Part shown: positions 17,563 to 26,087 of the stretch, in pieces
Layout of the letters: every line of letters starts with the position of its first letter
How positions within the stretch are numbered: the first letter of the stretch is position 1
Assembly (NCBI GenBank): GCA_035294265.1
Contig: DATGLK010000063.1
Coordinates: 1 to 64,000 of the forward strand
From: Candidatus Binataceae bacterium
Lineage (GTDB): Bacteria > Desulfobacterota > Binatia > Binatales > Binataceae
Reading direction: 5' to 3'
DNA: 64,000 nt
The notes under the pieces: generated by a model
Database searches by the model: none
Told to the model about the DNA's origin: nothing
Seen by the model: only the letters and a program-made list of their open reading frames with translations
Position numbers and translations under genes: made by a program

Positions 17563-17603
17563 AAAAAAAAGCGCGCCAGGCCGCCGATGGGCTGACCTGG
17601 CGC
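17563..17603 (-). terminator. Rho-independent terminator after ahcY
   Basis: Read on the minus strand, GCGCCAGG (17603-17596) pairs with CCTGGCGC (17580-17573) as an 8-bp GC-rich stem, followed within two bases by eight T (17570-17563). It lies about 30 bp past the ahcY stop and closes the metK-ahcY transcript. Confidence 0.9.
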
Positions 17604-17631
17604 GGGCGTGGAGCCAGGGGGAAAAGCCTTG

Positions 17632-18954
17632 TCAGGTTCCGGTCTGCCAGGAACTCAGATACAGCTTTTGCTCGGCGGAGAGCGCGTCGATTCGAATCCC
17701 CATCGAAGCCAGCTTGAGGGTGGCGATCTCGTCCTCGATCCGATTGGGGACGTCATGGACCTTGACTTCCAGCGACTTGGCCAGCGCCGCCCAGCGCGCG
17801 GTCAAAGCCTGAGTGGCGAAGCTCATATCCATTACCTGGGCGGGATGGCCTTCGGCGCAGGCCAGATTGACCAGCCGACCTTCTCCCAACAAGAAGATCT
17901 TTTTGCCGTTGCTCAGATGGTAGGCGTCCACGTTGCGGGTGACGTTTTTTTCTACCTTGCGCGAGATTTTGCGCAGACCGGCCATGTCGATTTCGATATC
18001 GAAATGGCCGGCGTTGGATAAGATCGCGCCGTCCTTCATTTGATTGATGTGCTCGGGGCGGATTACTTCGCGATCCCCGGTCACGGTCACGAAAACGTCA
18101 CCCACCTTAGCCGCCTCGCTCATCCGCATCACCCGGAAGCCGTCCATCGCTGCTTCCAGGGCGCGCACCGGGTCAACCTCGGTGACTACTACCTGGGCCC
18201 CCAGGCCGTGCGCGCGCGAGGCCACGCCGCGTCCGCACCAGCCGTAGCCGCAGACCACGACCGTGGAACCGGCGACCAGGATGCCCGAGGCGCGCATGAT
18301 TCCTTCCATGGTTGATTGTCCGGTGCCGTAGCGGTTGTCGAACAGATGCTTGGTCTTGGCGTCATTGACCGCAACTACCGGAATCTTCAGCGCTTGATCC
18401 TTTTCCATCGCGCGCAGCCGGATCACGCCAGTGGTGGTCTCCTCCATGCTAGCCAGCACCTGGCTGGCCTGGGCCACGTACTCGGTGTGCAGCAGCGTCA
18501 CCAGGTCGGCGCCGTCGTCCATCGTGATGCGGGGTTGAGCCTCCAGCACCGAACGCAGATGGCTGTAGTACACATCGCGCGGCTCGCCATGAATCGCATA
18601 TAGTGCCATGCCGTCGTTGGCGACCAGCGAGGCTGCGACGTCATCCTGGGTCGACAAGGGGTTGGAGGCGCAGATGAACAACTCGCCACCGCCGGCCTTG
18701 AGGGTGCGCACCAAGACCGCGGTCTCGGCCGTGATATGCAGGCAAATGCCCATGCGCAGGCCGCGCAGGGGCCGTTCCTTGGCGAAGCGCTCTCGCACTT
18801 GGCGTAAGACCGGCATCTGCTGCTCAGCCCACAGAATGCGGCGGCGTCCTTCGTCGGCCAGTTTGAGATCTGCCACGTCGAACTGTTTGGCGGGACGCTT
18901 GCTCTTGAGTGTCGCCATTGCTTTGCGACGACTGATCGTGGATGCCACTTTCAA
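17632..18954 (-). CDS. ahcY: Adenosylhomocysteinase
   Basis: 440 aa. It hydrolyses S-adenosylhomocysteine to adenosine and homocysteine, clearing product inhibition of methyltransferases. Diagnostic stretches: FICASNPLSTQDDVAASL, MDDGADLVTLLH, KHLFDNRYGTGQS (with the conserved substrate-site Lys/Asp region), VVCGYGWCGRGVA (NAD Rossmann loop) and NAGHFDIEID. The likely start is TTG at 18954, because GGAG stands six bases before it; ATG at 18918 has no good ribosome-binding site. It is downstream of metK with a 40-bp gap, which puts two steps of the methyl cycle in one operon. A terminator follows. Confidence 0.96.
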   Translation of the reverse strand: MKVASTISRRKAMATLKSKRPAKQFDVADLKLADEGRRRILWAEQQMPVLRQVRERFAKERPLRGLRMGICLHITAETAVLVRTLKAGGGELFICASNPLSTQDDVAASLVANDGMALYAIHGEPRDVYYSHLRSVLEAQPRITMDDGADLVTLLHTEYVAQASQVLASMEETTTGVIRLRAMEKDQALKIPVVAVNDAKTKHLFDNRYGTGQSTMEGIMRASGILVAGSTVVVCGYGWCGRGVASRAHGLGAQVVVTEVDPVRALEAAMDGFRVMRMSEAAKVGDVFVTVTGDREVIRPEHINQMKDGAILSNAGHFDIEIDMAGLRKISRKVEKNVTRNVDAYHLSNGKKIFLLGEGRLVNLACAEGHPAQVMDMSFATQALTARWAALAKSLEVKVHDVPNRIEDEIATLKLASMGIRIDALSAEQKLYLSSWQTGT

Positions 18955-18994
18955 TAATTTCTCCAGCTTAGGGAATTGGGACGATGGGGGCGGG

Positions 18995-20173
18995 TTAACG
19001 AACGCCGAAGGCGCTCTTGAGCGCCGCGGTCATGTCAGTTTGCTCCCACGGGAACAAGCCGGCCTCCGGTTTGCGGCCGAAATGGCCATAGGCCGCGGTG
19101 GCGCGGTAGATGGGCCGGCGCAGATCCAGCTTCTTAATGATCCCGGCTGGCCGCAGATCGAACAGCTCGCGCAGCGTGCTGGACAATTTGGCGTCAGGGA
19201 CCACCCCGGTGTCGAAGGTGTCGATCAGGACCGATACCGGCTCGGCCACGCCAATAGCGTAGGCGACCTGAATTTCGCACTTGCGAGCCAGCCCCGCCGC
19301 GACCACATTCTTGGCCACATAGCGGGCCATATAACAGGCTGAGCGGTCGACCTTGGTCGGATCCTTGCCTGAGAAAGCGCCACCGCCATGACGGCCATAG
19401 CCACCGTAGGTATCGACGATAATCTTGCGCCCGGTCAGTCCGCAGTCGCCCTGCGGACCGCCGACCACGAAGCGGCCGGTGGGATTGACGTAAAACTTGG
19501 TCGAGCGATCCAGATATTCAGCCGGCACGACCTTCTTGATTAGCTCCTCGACGATAGTCTGCTGGAGGGTTTCATGGCTGACGCTGGGGCTGTGCTGGGT
19601 GGAAATCACGACGGTCTCGATTCCCACCGGCCGACCGTCAACGTAGCGCACGGTCACCTGGCTCTTGGCGTCGGGGCGCAGAAAGTCGAATTTGTTGGCC
19701 TTGCGCAAGCGGGTCAGCTCTTCCATCAGGCGATGGGCCATCGAGATGGGCAGCGGCATCAGCTCCGGCGTCTCGTCGCAGGCAAAGCCAAACATCAGGC
19801 CCTGATCGCCGGCGCCCTGTTCCTTGAACAGCCCCTCGCCCTCGGTTACGCCCTGGGAGATATCGGGCGACTGGCGTTCGATGGCGGTCAGCACCGCACA
19901 GGTATTGGCGTCGAAGCCGATACTAGAGTCGGTGTAGCCGATATCACGCACGGTCTGGCGCACCACGTCGGCGTATTCCAGCCGCGCGCGGGTGGTGATC
20001 TCGCCCGCCAATACTATCATCCCAGTTTTAGCCAAGCTTTCCAGGGCAACCCGCGAATGGGGGTCCTGCTCGATCAAGGCATCCAACACGGCGTCGGAGA
20101 TCTGATCGCACATCTTGTCGGGATGGCCTTCGGAAACGGATTCGGACGTGAATAGAAAATCTTTGAGTGCCAT
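18995..20173 (-). CDS. metK: S-adenosylmethionine synthetase
   Basis: 392 aa from ATG 20173, preceded by GGAGAACT; an upstream frame extension is basic and unconserved. It converts ATP and methionine to AdoMet. Signature motifs are GHPDK at 16-20, GAGDQG at 120-125 and the P-loop-like [16 protein letters not shown]. Length and motifs match bacterial MetK. It is first in the metK-ahcY pair, and HPr lies about 190 bp upstream on the same strand. A candidate promoter with an overlapping palindrome is at 20336-20364. No known SAM riboswitch class could be recognised in the leader. Confidence 0.97.
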   Translation of the reverse strand: MALKDFLFTSESVSEGHPDKMCDQISDAVLDALIEQDPHSRVALESLAKTGMIVLAGEITTRARLEYADVVRQTVRDIGYTDSSIGFDANTCAVLTAIERQSPDISQGVTEGEGLFKEQGAGDQGLMFGFACDETPELMPLPISMAHRLMEELTRLRKANKFDFLRPDAKSQVTVRYVDGRPVGIETVVISTQHSPSVSHETLQQTIVEELIKKVVPAEYLDRSTKFYVNPTGRFVVGGPQGDCGLTGRKIIVDTYGGYGRHGGGAFSGKDPTKVDRSACYMARYVAKNVVAAGLARKCEIQVAYAIGVAEPVSVLIDTFDTGVVPDAKLSSTLRELFDLRPAGIIKKLDLRRPIYRATAAYGHFGRKPEAGLFPWEQTDMTAALKSAFGVR

Positions 20174-20335
20174 AGTTCTCCTGCGCGGGGTGTGCCTTAC
20201 AGTTGCTCTGCAGGAACGCTTACCGCGTGGCGGCTGAGGGGACGGAAGTGACGCGTGTCTTGTGACAGACACGGCTGAAGGGAACGCTTTCGAATCAAAT
20301 AAAAACCCGATCTGCTCAACGGTCTAGTCGTCTAC

Positions 20336-20364
20336 GCTATAATTGAACGTGACCGCGCGGTCAA
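20336..20364 (-). promoter_or_regulatory. Candidate metK promoter with overlapping 14-bp palindrome
   Basis: On the minus strand TTGACC (20364-20359) and TATAGC (20341-20336) are separated by 17 bp, a sigma-70-like pair four bases from consensus-perfect in total. A perfect palindrome, TGACCGCGCGGTCA (20350-20363), overlaps the -35 and spacer and immediately follows the HPr stop codon. It could be an operator for metK-ahcY. The leader to metK is about 160 nt. Confidence 0.5.
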
Positions 20365-20631
20365 TCAGTCTTCGCCAAAACCCTGCTCGAACAACTGCCG
20401 GACCGCGGCCAGCGCCGCCACTTCGTCGGGGCCCTCGGCGCGTGCCTTGAGGGTGGCGCCTTTGCCCGCCCCCAACATGATAAGCGAGGTTACGCTGCGC
20501 GCGTTAACCCGCTGTTTACCGCGTTCCAGGGTCAAGGTGGCGTCGAATTTGGCGACGGCCTGCGCCAAGGTACTGGCGGCTCGCAGGTGCAAACCCAGGC
20601 GGTTTTTGACATGAACGCTGGCCTCGACCAC
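20365..20631 (-). CDS. HPr family phosphocarrier protein
   Basis: Taking GTG at 20631 as the start (GGGGAAAG upstream) gives 88 aa, the normal HPr length. It places the phosphoryl His at exactly residue 15 (GLH15LRAAS) and the regulatory Ser at 46 (NARS46VTSL). A longer reading from ATG 20661 adds ten unconserved residues. HPr relays phosphate from PEP via enzyme I to PTS components; proteins with Ser46 can also be phosphorylated by HPr kinase. No PTS gene or HPr kinase is in the window. It sits between a DHH phosphoesterase and metK on the same strand. Confidence 0.92.
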   Translation of the reverse strand: MVEASVHVKNRLGLHLRAASTLAQAVAKFDATLTLERGKQRVNARSVTSLIMLGAGKGATLKARAEGPDEVAALAAVRQLFEQGFGED

Positions 20632-20734
20632 GACTTTCCCCGCCCACCAGGCCGACCCCATCGCGGCCCGCCTAATCCGGTGCTTACTTAATAAGTTATC
20701 AGTTGCCTCGTCCCAATGGCAGAGGCGTGGGCGG

Positions 20735-21751
20735 TTATTCGGCCATGGCCTCGGGGTCGCTCGCCAATTCCTGTCTAAACAGCTCGCGCAAGCGCTGTTC
20801 GATCCAGCGATCTTGCGCGCTGCCTTCGCGCTGGCGCCAGCTTGTGAGCGCTACCACCGCCTTGGCCATGTTGCGATGACCGCCGGCGCTCCCGATCGCC
20901 CCGAACAGCCGGCGTACGGTCTCGCCGGCGCTGCGGCCCAGACCGTGACTGCGCACTGCGACCACCAGGTTTTGCCCCAGCTTGCCCGCCACCGCGACCC
21001 ATTGCACGCCCTCGAACTGGAGGCAGAAGTCCGCCATCTGTACGATAAGATCGTCACGCTCCACCCGCCCCAGATAGAGCACCAGCAATTGATCCTTGAT
21101 CCACAACCGCTTCATCGCGGTCGCCAATACGTGGGCGAAGGCCAACGGCAACTCCGGCCGCTCGATTCGGCGCAAGAGGCCGTAGTTGGCCAGCGGATAG
21201 AGAAAGGTAAAGGCCTCCAGATCCTCTTCGGTCACGCGCCGCGACAGCATCAAGGTGTCGCTCTTGATCCCGTAAAGCAGCGCGGTAGCCAACCGTTCGC
21301 TGACCCGTTCGCGCGCGCTTATCAAGTATTCGGTCAAAATGGTGGCGGTAGCGCCGTAGCGCGTGCGGATATCCTGAAAACCAACGTTGGTATCGCCATA
21401 ACCGGGATGATGGTCGATGACGATGTCGGCGCGCGGCAGGCGGCCGTTGAAATAGGCAGGTTGGACATCGACCATCGCAATCAAGTCGTACCCTTGCAGT
21501 ACTTCACTACTGGCCGCGGCGACGTCGATTTCCAGCAAGCGCACCATCGCGCGATTTTCGGGGCGGGTAATCGCGCTGTAGCTGAACAGTGGAGTGGTCA
21601 GTCGATTGCGTCCCAACAGCGTGCGCAGCGCGATCGCGCTGGCCAAGGCGTCAGGGTCAGGATCGTCCTGCAGTACAATCGCGATGCGCTGCCCCTCGTG
21701 GGCCAGGGCGCGCAATTGCTGCAACCGTTCCCGAGTGTATGCTTGGTCCAT
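20735..21751 (-). CDS. DHH-family phosphoesterase (NrnA/pAp-phosphatase-like)
   Basis: 338 aa. The DHH domain has QDDPDPDALASA near residue 30 and the namesake VIDHHPGY near 115; the C-terminal DHHA1 domain has the substrate-binding GSAGGHRNMA near 290. This is the nanoRNase / 3'-phosphoadenosine-5'-phosphate phosphatase type, or a close c-di-NMP phosphodiesterase relative. Ahead of HPr, metK and ahcY on the same strand, it might remove pAp from sulfur metabolism, which would fit the methyl/sulfur theme; that link is inference. It is divergent from the Zn-ribbon and LysRS genes. Confidence 0.9.
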   Translation of the reverse strand: MDQAYTRERLQQLRALAHEGQRIAIVLQDDPDPDALASAIALRTLLGRNRLTTPLFSYSAITRPENRAMVRLLEIDVAAASSEVLQGYDLIAMVDVQPAYFNGRLPRADIVIDHHPGYGDTNVGFQDIRTRYGATATILTEYLISARERVSERLATALLYGIKSDTLMLSRRVTEEDLEAFTFLYPLANYGLLRRIERPELPLAFAHVLATAMKRLWIKDQLLVLYLGRVERDDLIVQMADFCLQFEGVQWVAVAGKLGQNLVVAVRSHGLGRSAGETVRRLFGAIGSAGGHRNMAKAVVALTSWRQREGSAQDRWIEQRLRELFRQELASDPEAMAE

Positions 21752-22011
21752 TACCTTCCAATTGCCCCGGCTGCCAGCGGGGCGCGAAACATCGCTTCAC
21801 TGGCCCCGCGGTTCGGTCTGCCCGCCCCGGCCCTCGAGGGTGGCACCTGCCTAATTGTGGGCACCGCCGTTTCCGACCGAAGAGCGGCCTCCGGCTCGCT
21901 TTCTAAGCGCGCCGCGCGCGCTCGTGACCGGAAAAAACCTTTGCAATTATATCACGCGCCAGCAAAATAATTTATGGTTAGGTTCTAACCGGGGCCTAGA
22001 GCACAAATCAA

Positions 22012-22230
22012 TTGGTAAGCGAATCGCACTGTCAAATCTGTAAACGACCGCTCAAGGACTGGTTCCTGCGCCTTTGCGTGGAGGACAGCTCGGGCTTTGC
22101 CGAGCGTGCCCTGATCTGCGCCAATTGCGGTGTGAAGTTACGCTTGGCCTCGGAAAAAGCCCGCGATTTGCAGATCGACCCCTGGCTGCACGAGGCGGTG
22201 GCCCGGGTGCTCCGGGGACGGGAGAGTTAA
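22012..22230 (+). CDS. Small zinc-ribbon protein
   Basis: 72 aa from a TTG start; no ATG is available in frame. It carries two Cys pairs, CQIC near the N-terminus and CANC in the middle, as a probable one-zinc ribbon, followed by a charged helix. The stop is 4 bp before the LysRS start, so the two are almost certainly cotranscribed. The function is unknown; a translation- or RNA-related role would fit the context. A short inverted repeat GGTTAG-gtt-CTAACC lies just upstream at 21976-21990. Confidence 0.6.
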   Translation: MVSESHCQICKRPLKDWFLRLCVEDSSGFAERALICANCGVKLRLASEKARDLQIDPWLHEAVARVLRGRES

Positions 22231-22234
22231 GGTT

Positions 22235-23854
22235 TTGCCTGAGCACACCGCCGCCAGTGGCGAATTATGGCCTTTCGAGGAAGCACGCCGGTTACTTTCC
22301 CGCGTGGCCGACTATTCGCCTTCGCGTAAAGTGATTTTCGAAAGTGGCTTTGGTCCCTCCGGATTGCCGCACTTGGGAACCCTGGGCGAGGTGCTGCGTC
22401 CCAGCTACGTACGCCAAGCCCTCAGGGAGCTGGCGCCTCAGCACGCCAGCGAACTAGTTGTTTTCATCGACGACCTCGACGGCTTGCGCAAGGTTCCCGA
22501 GACTCTGCCCGCGCCCGACAGGATAACGCCATACTTGGGGCATCCCGTCTCGCGCATTCCCGATCCGTTTGGCGACTGCCACCCCAGCTTCTCCGAGCAC
22601 ATGATTGGACTGCTGGGACAGTTTCTGGCGCCGGTTGCGGTTGATTATCGGCTGATGCGTTCCAGCGAAGCGTACCGTGCCGGCCGCTTCGATCCCGCGC
22701 TGCGCCAGATCATGCGCCATCACGAACAGATAATCGCCATCGTCGCCCCTACGCTGCGCGAGGGTAATCGCCAGCAATGGTCACCCTTTCTGCCGCTCTG
22801 TCCGCGATGTGGCCAGATAAATTCCACCGTGGTGACGGCTTACCATCCGGACGCCGCCGCGGTCGAGTTTGTCTGCGAACGCGCTTTCGGCGGTGCGCAC
22901 GGATGCGGTTATTCAGGCAAGCAGAGCGTGCTGGGAGGCGGTGCGAAAGTCCAGTGGAAGGTCGATTGGGCGTTGCGCTGGTACGCGTTAGGAGTCGATT
23001 ACGAGCTGTACGGCAAAGACCTGATCGATTCCGCCCGCGTGTCGGGACAAATCGTCGGTTTGCTCGGCGGCCAACCGCCGCTGGGTTTTGCCTACGAGAT
23101 GTTTCTCGACGAGCAAGGCCACAAGGTCTCCAAGTCGGTGGGGCGCGGGGTAGGAGTGGATCGATGGCAGCGCTACGCTCCGATCGAAGTGCTCAAGTAC
23201 TTTCTGATGCTTAATCCGCGCCGTGCGCGCAAGCTGTTCGTCGAGGCGATTCCGCAGTTTGTCGACGACTATCTCGCCCTCCTGCGGGCCTGGAGCAATG
23301 CCGACCGCGCCCAGCGTATCCAATCGCCACTGTGGTTCATCCTGGATCCCGAGGGTCGAGATGGCTTCGATTCCGAGCTGAGCTTTGGCCTAATCATGAA
23401 CCTGGTCTCGGCGCTGGGCAGTGACGACCGCCAACTGATCCGCAACTATCTAAACAATTACGACCCGGCCTGGAGCAAGCTTGAGTCGCCAATGGCCCGC
23501 GGGCAGCGTGATGCGAAGACCAGCGCCTTACTGGACCGGCTGGTCGATTGCGCGCTCAATTACTATCGCGACTTTGTCGAGCCCACCAAACAGCGCTACG
23601 TGGCGAGTCCAGCCGAGCGGGCGCAATTGCTGGTCCTGCTGGAATTTCTCCAACACCAGCCCGAGGCGAGTGCTGACGAGATTGAGAAACAGATCTACGA
23701 TGTCGGCCGCCGATATTACGATAAGCCGGGCAAGATCTTTCCCCTGCTCTACAAGACCCTGCTAGGGCAGTCGCAAGGCCCGCGCCTGGGAGTTTTCATC
23801 AAACTAGTTACCCCGGCACGGATAGCGGCGATGCTGGAGGCTGCGCTGGCCTAG
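22235..23854 (+). CDS. lysS: Lysyl-tRNA synthetase, class I
   Basis: 539 aa, archaeal/alphaproteobacterial-type class I LysRS with a Rossmann core. The HIGH equivalent is PSGLPHLGT (HLGT at 46-49) and the KMSKS equivalent is KVSKS near 296. A CPRCG zinc pair is near 188, with an alpha-helix cage C-terminal domain. It charges tRNA-Lys. The start is TTG at 22235, supported by GGGAGAGTTAAGG just upstream and by the tight spacing after the Zn-ribbon gene. Most bacteria use the unrelated class II enzyme, so this is a useful lineage marker. Confidence 0.95.
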   Translation: MPEHTAASGELWPFEEARRLLSRVADYSPSRKVIFESGFGPSGLPHLGTLGEVLRPSYVRQALRELAPQHASELVVFIDDLDGLRKVPETLPAPDRITPYLGHPVSRIPDPFGDCHPSFSEHMIGLLGQFLAPVAVDYRLMRSSEAYRAGRFDPALRQIMRHHEQIIAIVAPTLREGNRQQWSPFLPLCPRCGQINSTVVTAYHPDAAAVEFVCERAFGGAHGCGYSGKQSVLGGGAKVQWKVDWALRWYALGVDYELYGKDLIDSARVSGQIVGLLGGQPPLGFAYEMFLDEQGHKVSKSVGRGVGVDRWQRYAPIEVLKYFLMLNPRRARKLFVEAIPQFVDDYLALLRAWSNADRAQRIQSPLWFILDPEGRDGFDSELSFGLIMNLVSALGSDDRQLIRNYLNNYDPAWSKLESPMARGQRDAKTSALLDRLVDCALNYYRDFVEPTKQRYVASPAERAQLLVLLEFLQHQPEASADEIEKQIYDVGRRYYDKPGKIFPLLYKTLLGQSQGPRLGVFIKLVTPARIAAMLEAALA

Positions 23855-23962
23855 CCCATCTTTGAGTAACCATCTCTTTCCCACCATTGTTTGCCATGAA
23901 ACATGGGGGTCAGGCCGGCCCGTCACTTTGGAGATTTGCGACGGGGCCGGGTGCCGTAGGCC

Positions 23963-24565
23963 TTACGAAGCCGGAGTTGGGCTTGGGGTTGGATAGGGGG
24001 TGGGGCAGGCGGCGCCCCCCTGCACCGTAATCGGAATCGGAGAGGCGATGATATTGCCCGCGACCGCATTAATGTCGGCAGTGCCGTTGGCCCCGTTAGA
24101 GAAAAACTGACCAGGCATGGCGTTGGGCCCGGTAGCCTGCTCCACGATTGACTGATCTGTGCTGGACCAGGTGCTACCGGTAGTGATGTCAAACACCAAA
24201 CCATTGTTAAACTGGCCGATGGCATGGAATTGCAGGGCGCACTCGGTCGCCACCGCCATCGGACTGGGCAGTGGGCAGGGGCTTAGGGTGGGGGTTGGTA
24301 TCGGGGTGACACCGAACGGAGCTGGGGTCGGGGTGGGCACCGGCGAGCCGGGGCAGATTCCCAGTGCGACCACAAAAGGACCGGGAGCGGCCGGGGTGGT
24401 GCAATTGCTTCCTACGATCTGGCCGTAGGAGTTGTAGGTCCCACCCACGCAACCCGCGCTGGAACCAAAGCCGTAACCGCCGCCGCCACCGCAAGACAGC
24501 AGCGCAGCTCCGGCAATCAGAGCCGCCAAGCCTGCTATCACCAGCCAACGTAACCACGCAAGCAT
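23963..24565 (-). CDS. Putative lipoprotein with Pro/Thr-rich repeats and a Big2-like domain
   Basis: About 200 aa from ATG 24565; a longer start at 24628 is possible. A lipoprotein signal is visible: WLRWLVIAGLAALIAGA followed by the lipobox ALLSC. Next come a Gly-rich stretch, a PTPTP-type linker, and a segment with NNGLVFDITTGSTWSSTD and GTADINAVAG that resembles bacterial Ig-like group 2 domains. It ends in another PTPYPTPSPTP tail. Probably anchored and exposed at the envelope. It is convergent with LysRS. Confidence 0.65.
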   Translation of the reverse strand: MLAWLRWLVIAGLAALIAGAALLSCGGGGGYGFGSSAGCVGGTYNSYGQIVGSNCTTPAAPGPFVVALGICPGSPVPTPTPAPFGVTPIPTPTLSPCPLPSPMAVATECALQFHAIGQFNNGLVFDITTGSTWSSTDQSIVEQATGPNAMPGQFFSNGANGTADINAVAGNIIASPIPITVQGGAACPTPYPTPSPTPAS

Positions 24566-24640
24566 CAGGGCATCAGCTATGACGATAGCGTTGAGCGCTG
24601 TCAAGCCAGGCTGTGCAGACTGTCGCAAACACGCGCGCCA

Positions 24641-25726
24641 TCAGGCCTCGATCTTGAGTCGGGCCATGAGCCGATAAAGGGTCGAGCGCGAGACTCCCAA
24701 CAGCTTGGCCGCGCGCAGCCGATTGCCATCGGTCTGGGTCAGCGATTGGACCACCGCGCCACGAATGGCATGGTCGAGCAGCCCACTGCTAGCGTGCACG
24801 GCTTCGCTTTCGGTAGGCAGCGGCTGCCGCTGGCGCAGCTCGTCGGGAAAGTCACCGACTTCCAAAACCGCCCCGGAAGCCATCACCGTGGCACGTTCGA
24901 CCGCATTGGACAACTCGCGCACGTTGCCGGGCCAGGAGTAGTCGCATAGCAAAGACAGGGCGGAGCGTGCGATGGCGGTGACTTGGCGGCCGCCCGTACG
25001 CTGATGACCGCGCAGGAAATGGGCCAACAAGACCGGGACGTCGTCAGGCCGCTCGCGCAGGGGTTGGAGATGGACCGAGGTGGCAGCCAGCCGGTAATAG
25101 AGATCGGCGCGGAATTCGCCCCGCCCCACCATCGCGCGCAAATCTCGATTGGTACAGGCCACGATCCGGACATCGACCTTGTAGCTGCGCGAGCCCCCCA
25201 CCGGCAAAATCTCGCAGCTCTCCACCGCCCGCAGCAGTTTGGCCTGCAGACGCATCGGCAATTCCCCGATCTCGTCGAGCACCAGGGTGCCTCCCGAGGC
25301 AGTGCGAAAGTAGCCTTGCGATTCGTCGCGGGCATCGGTAAAGGCGCCGCGCACATGGCCGAACAACTGAGATTCGGCCAGCGAGTCGACCAGGTTGGAG
25401 CAGTTAAATGTAATCAACGGTCCTTTGACGCGCGAGCCCAGGGTATGCAGGGCGCTGGCGGCCAACTCCTTGCCGGTGCCCGATTCACCATGGATGAGCA
25501 CCGAGGTCCGATGCAGCGACAACTTGCGCAACTCCTCGAAGGTGCGCAACATCGCCGCCGACTTGGCGACCATCTGGCCGACCTCGTGTGCCCCGGCCAG
25601 CAAGCGGCTAACTTCAATAATTTCGGGTTGATGAAATCCCACTGCGTCGTAATAGCGCAAGGCCGGTACCTCTAACTCCGGCGCACTGTCACTGAAGTCG
25701 AATACTGCTGAGGCGATTCTTGCCAT
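24641..25726 (-). CDS. Sigma-54-type AAA+ transcriptional activator without receiver domain
   Basis: 361 aa from ATG 25726, which has GGAGAGG eight bases upstream. A short N-terminal region is followed by the AAA+ core: Walker A GESGTGKE at 80-87, GAFTDA at 127-132, and Walker B LVLDEIGELP at about 148-157. A Fis-type helix-turn-helix closes the protein (NRLRAAKLLGVSRSTLYRLM). The canonical sigma-54-contact loop is GAFTGA; here the second Gly is Asp, which may weaken or change sigma-54 use. No sensor kinase or obvious target lies adjacent. It may control the divergent genes to its right. Confidence 0.88.
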   Translation of the reverse strand: MARIASAVFDFSDSAPELEVPALRYYDAVGFHQPEIIEVSRLLAGAHEVGQMVAKSAAMLRTFEELRKLSLHRTSVLIHGESGTGKELAASALHTLGSRVKGPLITFNCSNLVDSLAESQLFGHVRGAFTDARDESQGYFRTASGGTLVLDEIGELPMRLQAKLLRAVESCEILPVGGSRSYKVDVRIVACTNRDLRAMVGRGEFRADLYYRLAATSVHLQPLRERPDDVPVLLAHFLRGHQRTGGRQVTAIARSALSLLCDYSWPGNVRELSNAVERATVMASGAVLEVGDFPDELRQRQPLPTESEAVHASSGLLDHAIRGAVVQSLTQTDGNRLRAAKLLGVSRSTLYRLMARLKIEA

Positions 25727-25815
25727 TTCGTCCACCTCTCCACTGCCAAGGGCCAACAGACCACAATCTGGGAATTTGCCGCGTCAACCAATCGGGCGTC
25801 CAGGTAGCAGGAGTT

Positions 25816-25875
25816 ATGTCGAAACGGACCGGCTCGAAACTAAGCGGCGGCTTATGGAAGCTGCGGGCATCCTAA
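25816..25875 (+). CDS. Possible 19-codon small ORF before a terminator
   Basis: ATG at 25816 follows CAGGAG and reads a basic 19-residue peptide (MSKRTGSKLSGGLWKLRAS). A terminator-like hairpin begins 10 bp after its stop. It lies in the gap upstream of the divergent sigma-54-type activator gene. Nothing else supports translation, and the ribosome-binding spacing is short. It could be a leader peptide, part of a small RNA, or chance. Confidence 0.25.
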   Translation: MSKRTGSKLSGGLWKLRAS

Positions 25876-25884
25876 GAAAATGGT

Positions 25885-25916
25885 GGCGCCAGATCAAGGC
25901 GCCGCGGCCTTTTTTT
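25885..25916 (+). terminator. Terminator-like hairpin
   Basis: GGCGCC (25885-25890), loop AGATCAA, GGCGCC (25898-25903), then GCGGCC and seven T. The stem is GC-rich but the T-run starts six bases away, so strength is uncertain. It would end a short plus-strand transcript arising upstream of the activator gene. Confidence 0.45.
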
Positions 25917-26087
25917 CCCATCCAAGCGCCCGTCATGCGCAGCGCGCTCACGCAACACGCCCCACCTGCGCATGATAGACATCAAGCGTTTGCTTAAGCT
26001 GGAATTTGGTAGTCCGTAAATTTACGTTTCCTATTAAATTGCATAATCAGCAAGTACGATTGCTAAGAATAAAGGCGCCACTAAAGA

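Noticed and set aside
20174-20335. SAM or SAH riboswitch in the metK leader
   Set aside because: I looked for the known consensus cores and could not fit one; only a repeated AGCGTTCC is visible. A covariance-model search would settle it.
20813-21970. 385-codon plus-strand frame opposite the DHH phosphoesterase
   Set aside because: No recognisable protein feature, and the opposite strand has DHH and GGHR motifs.
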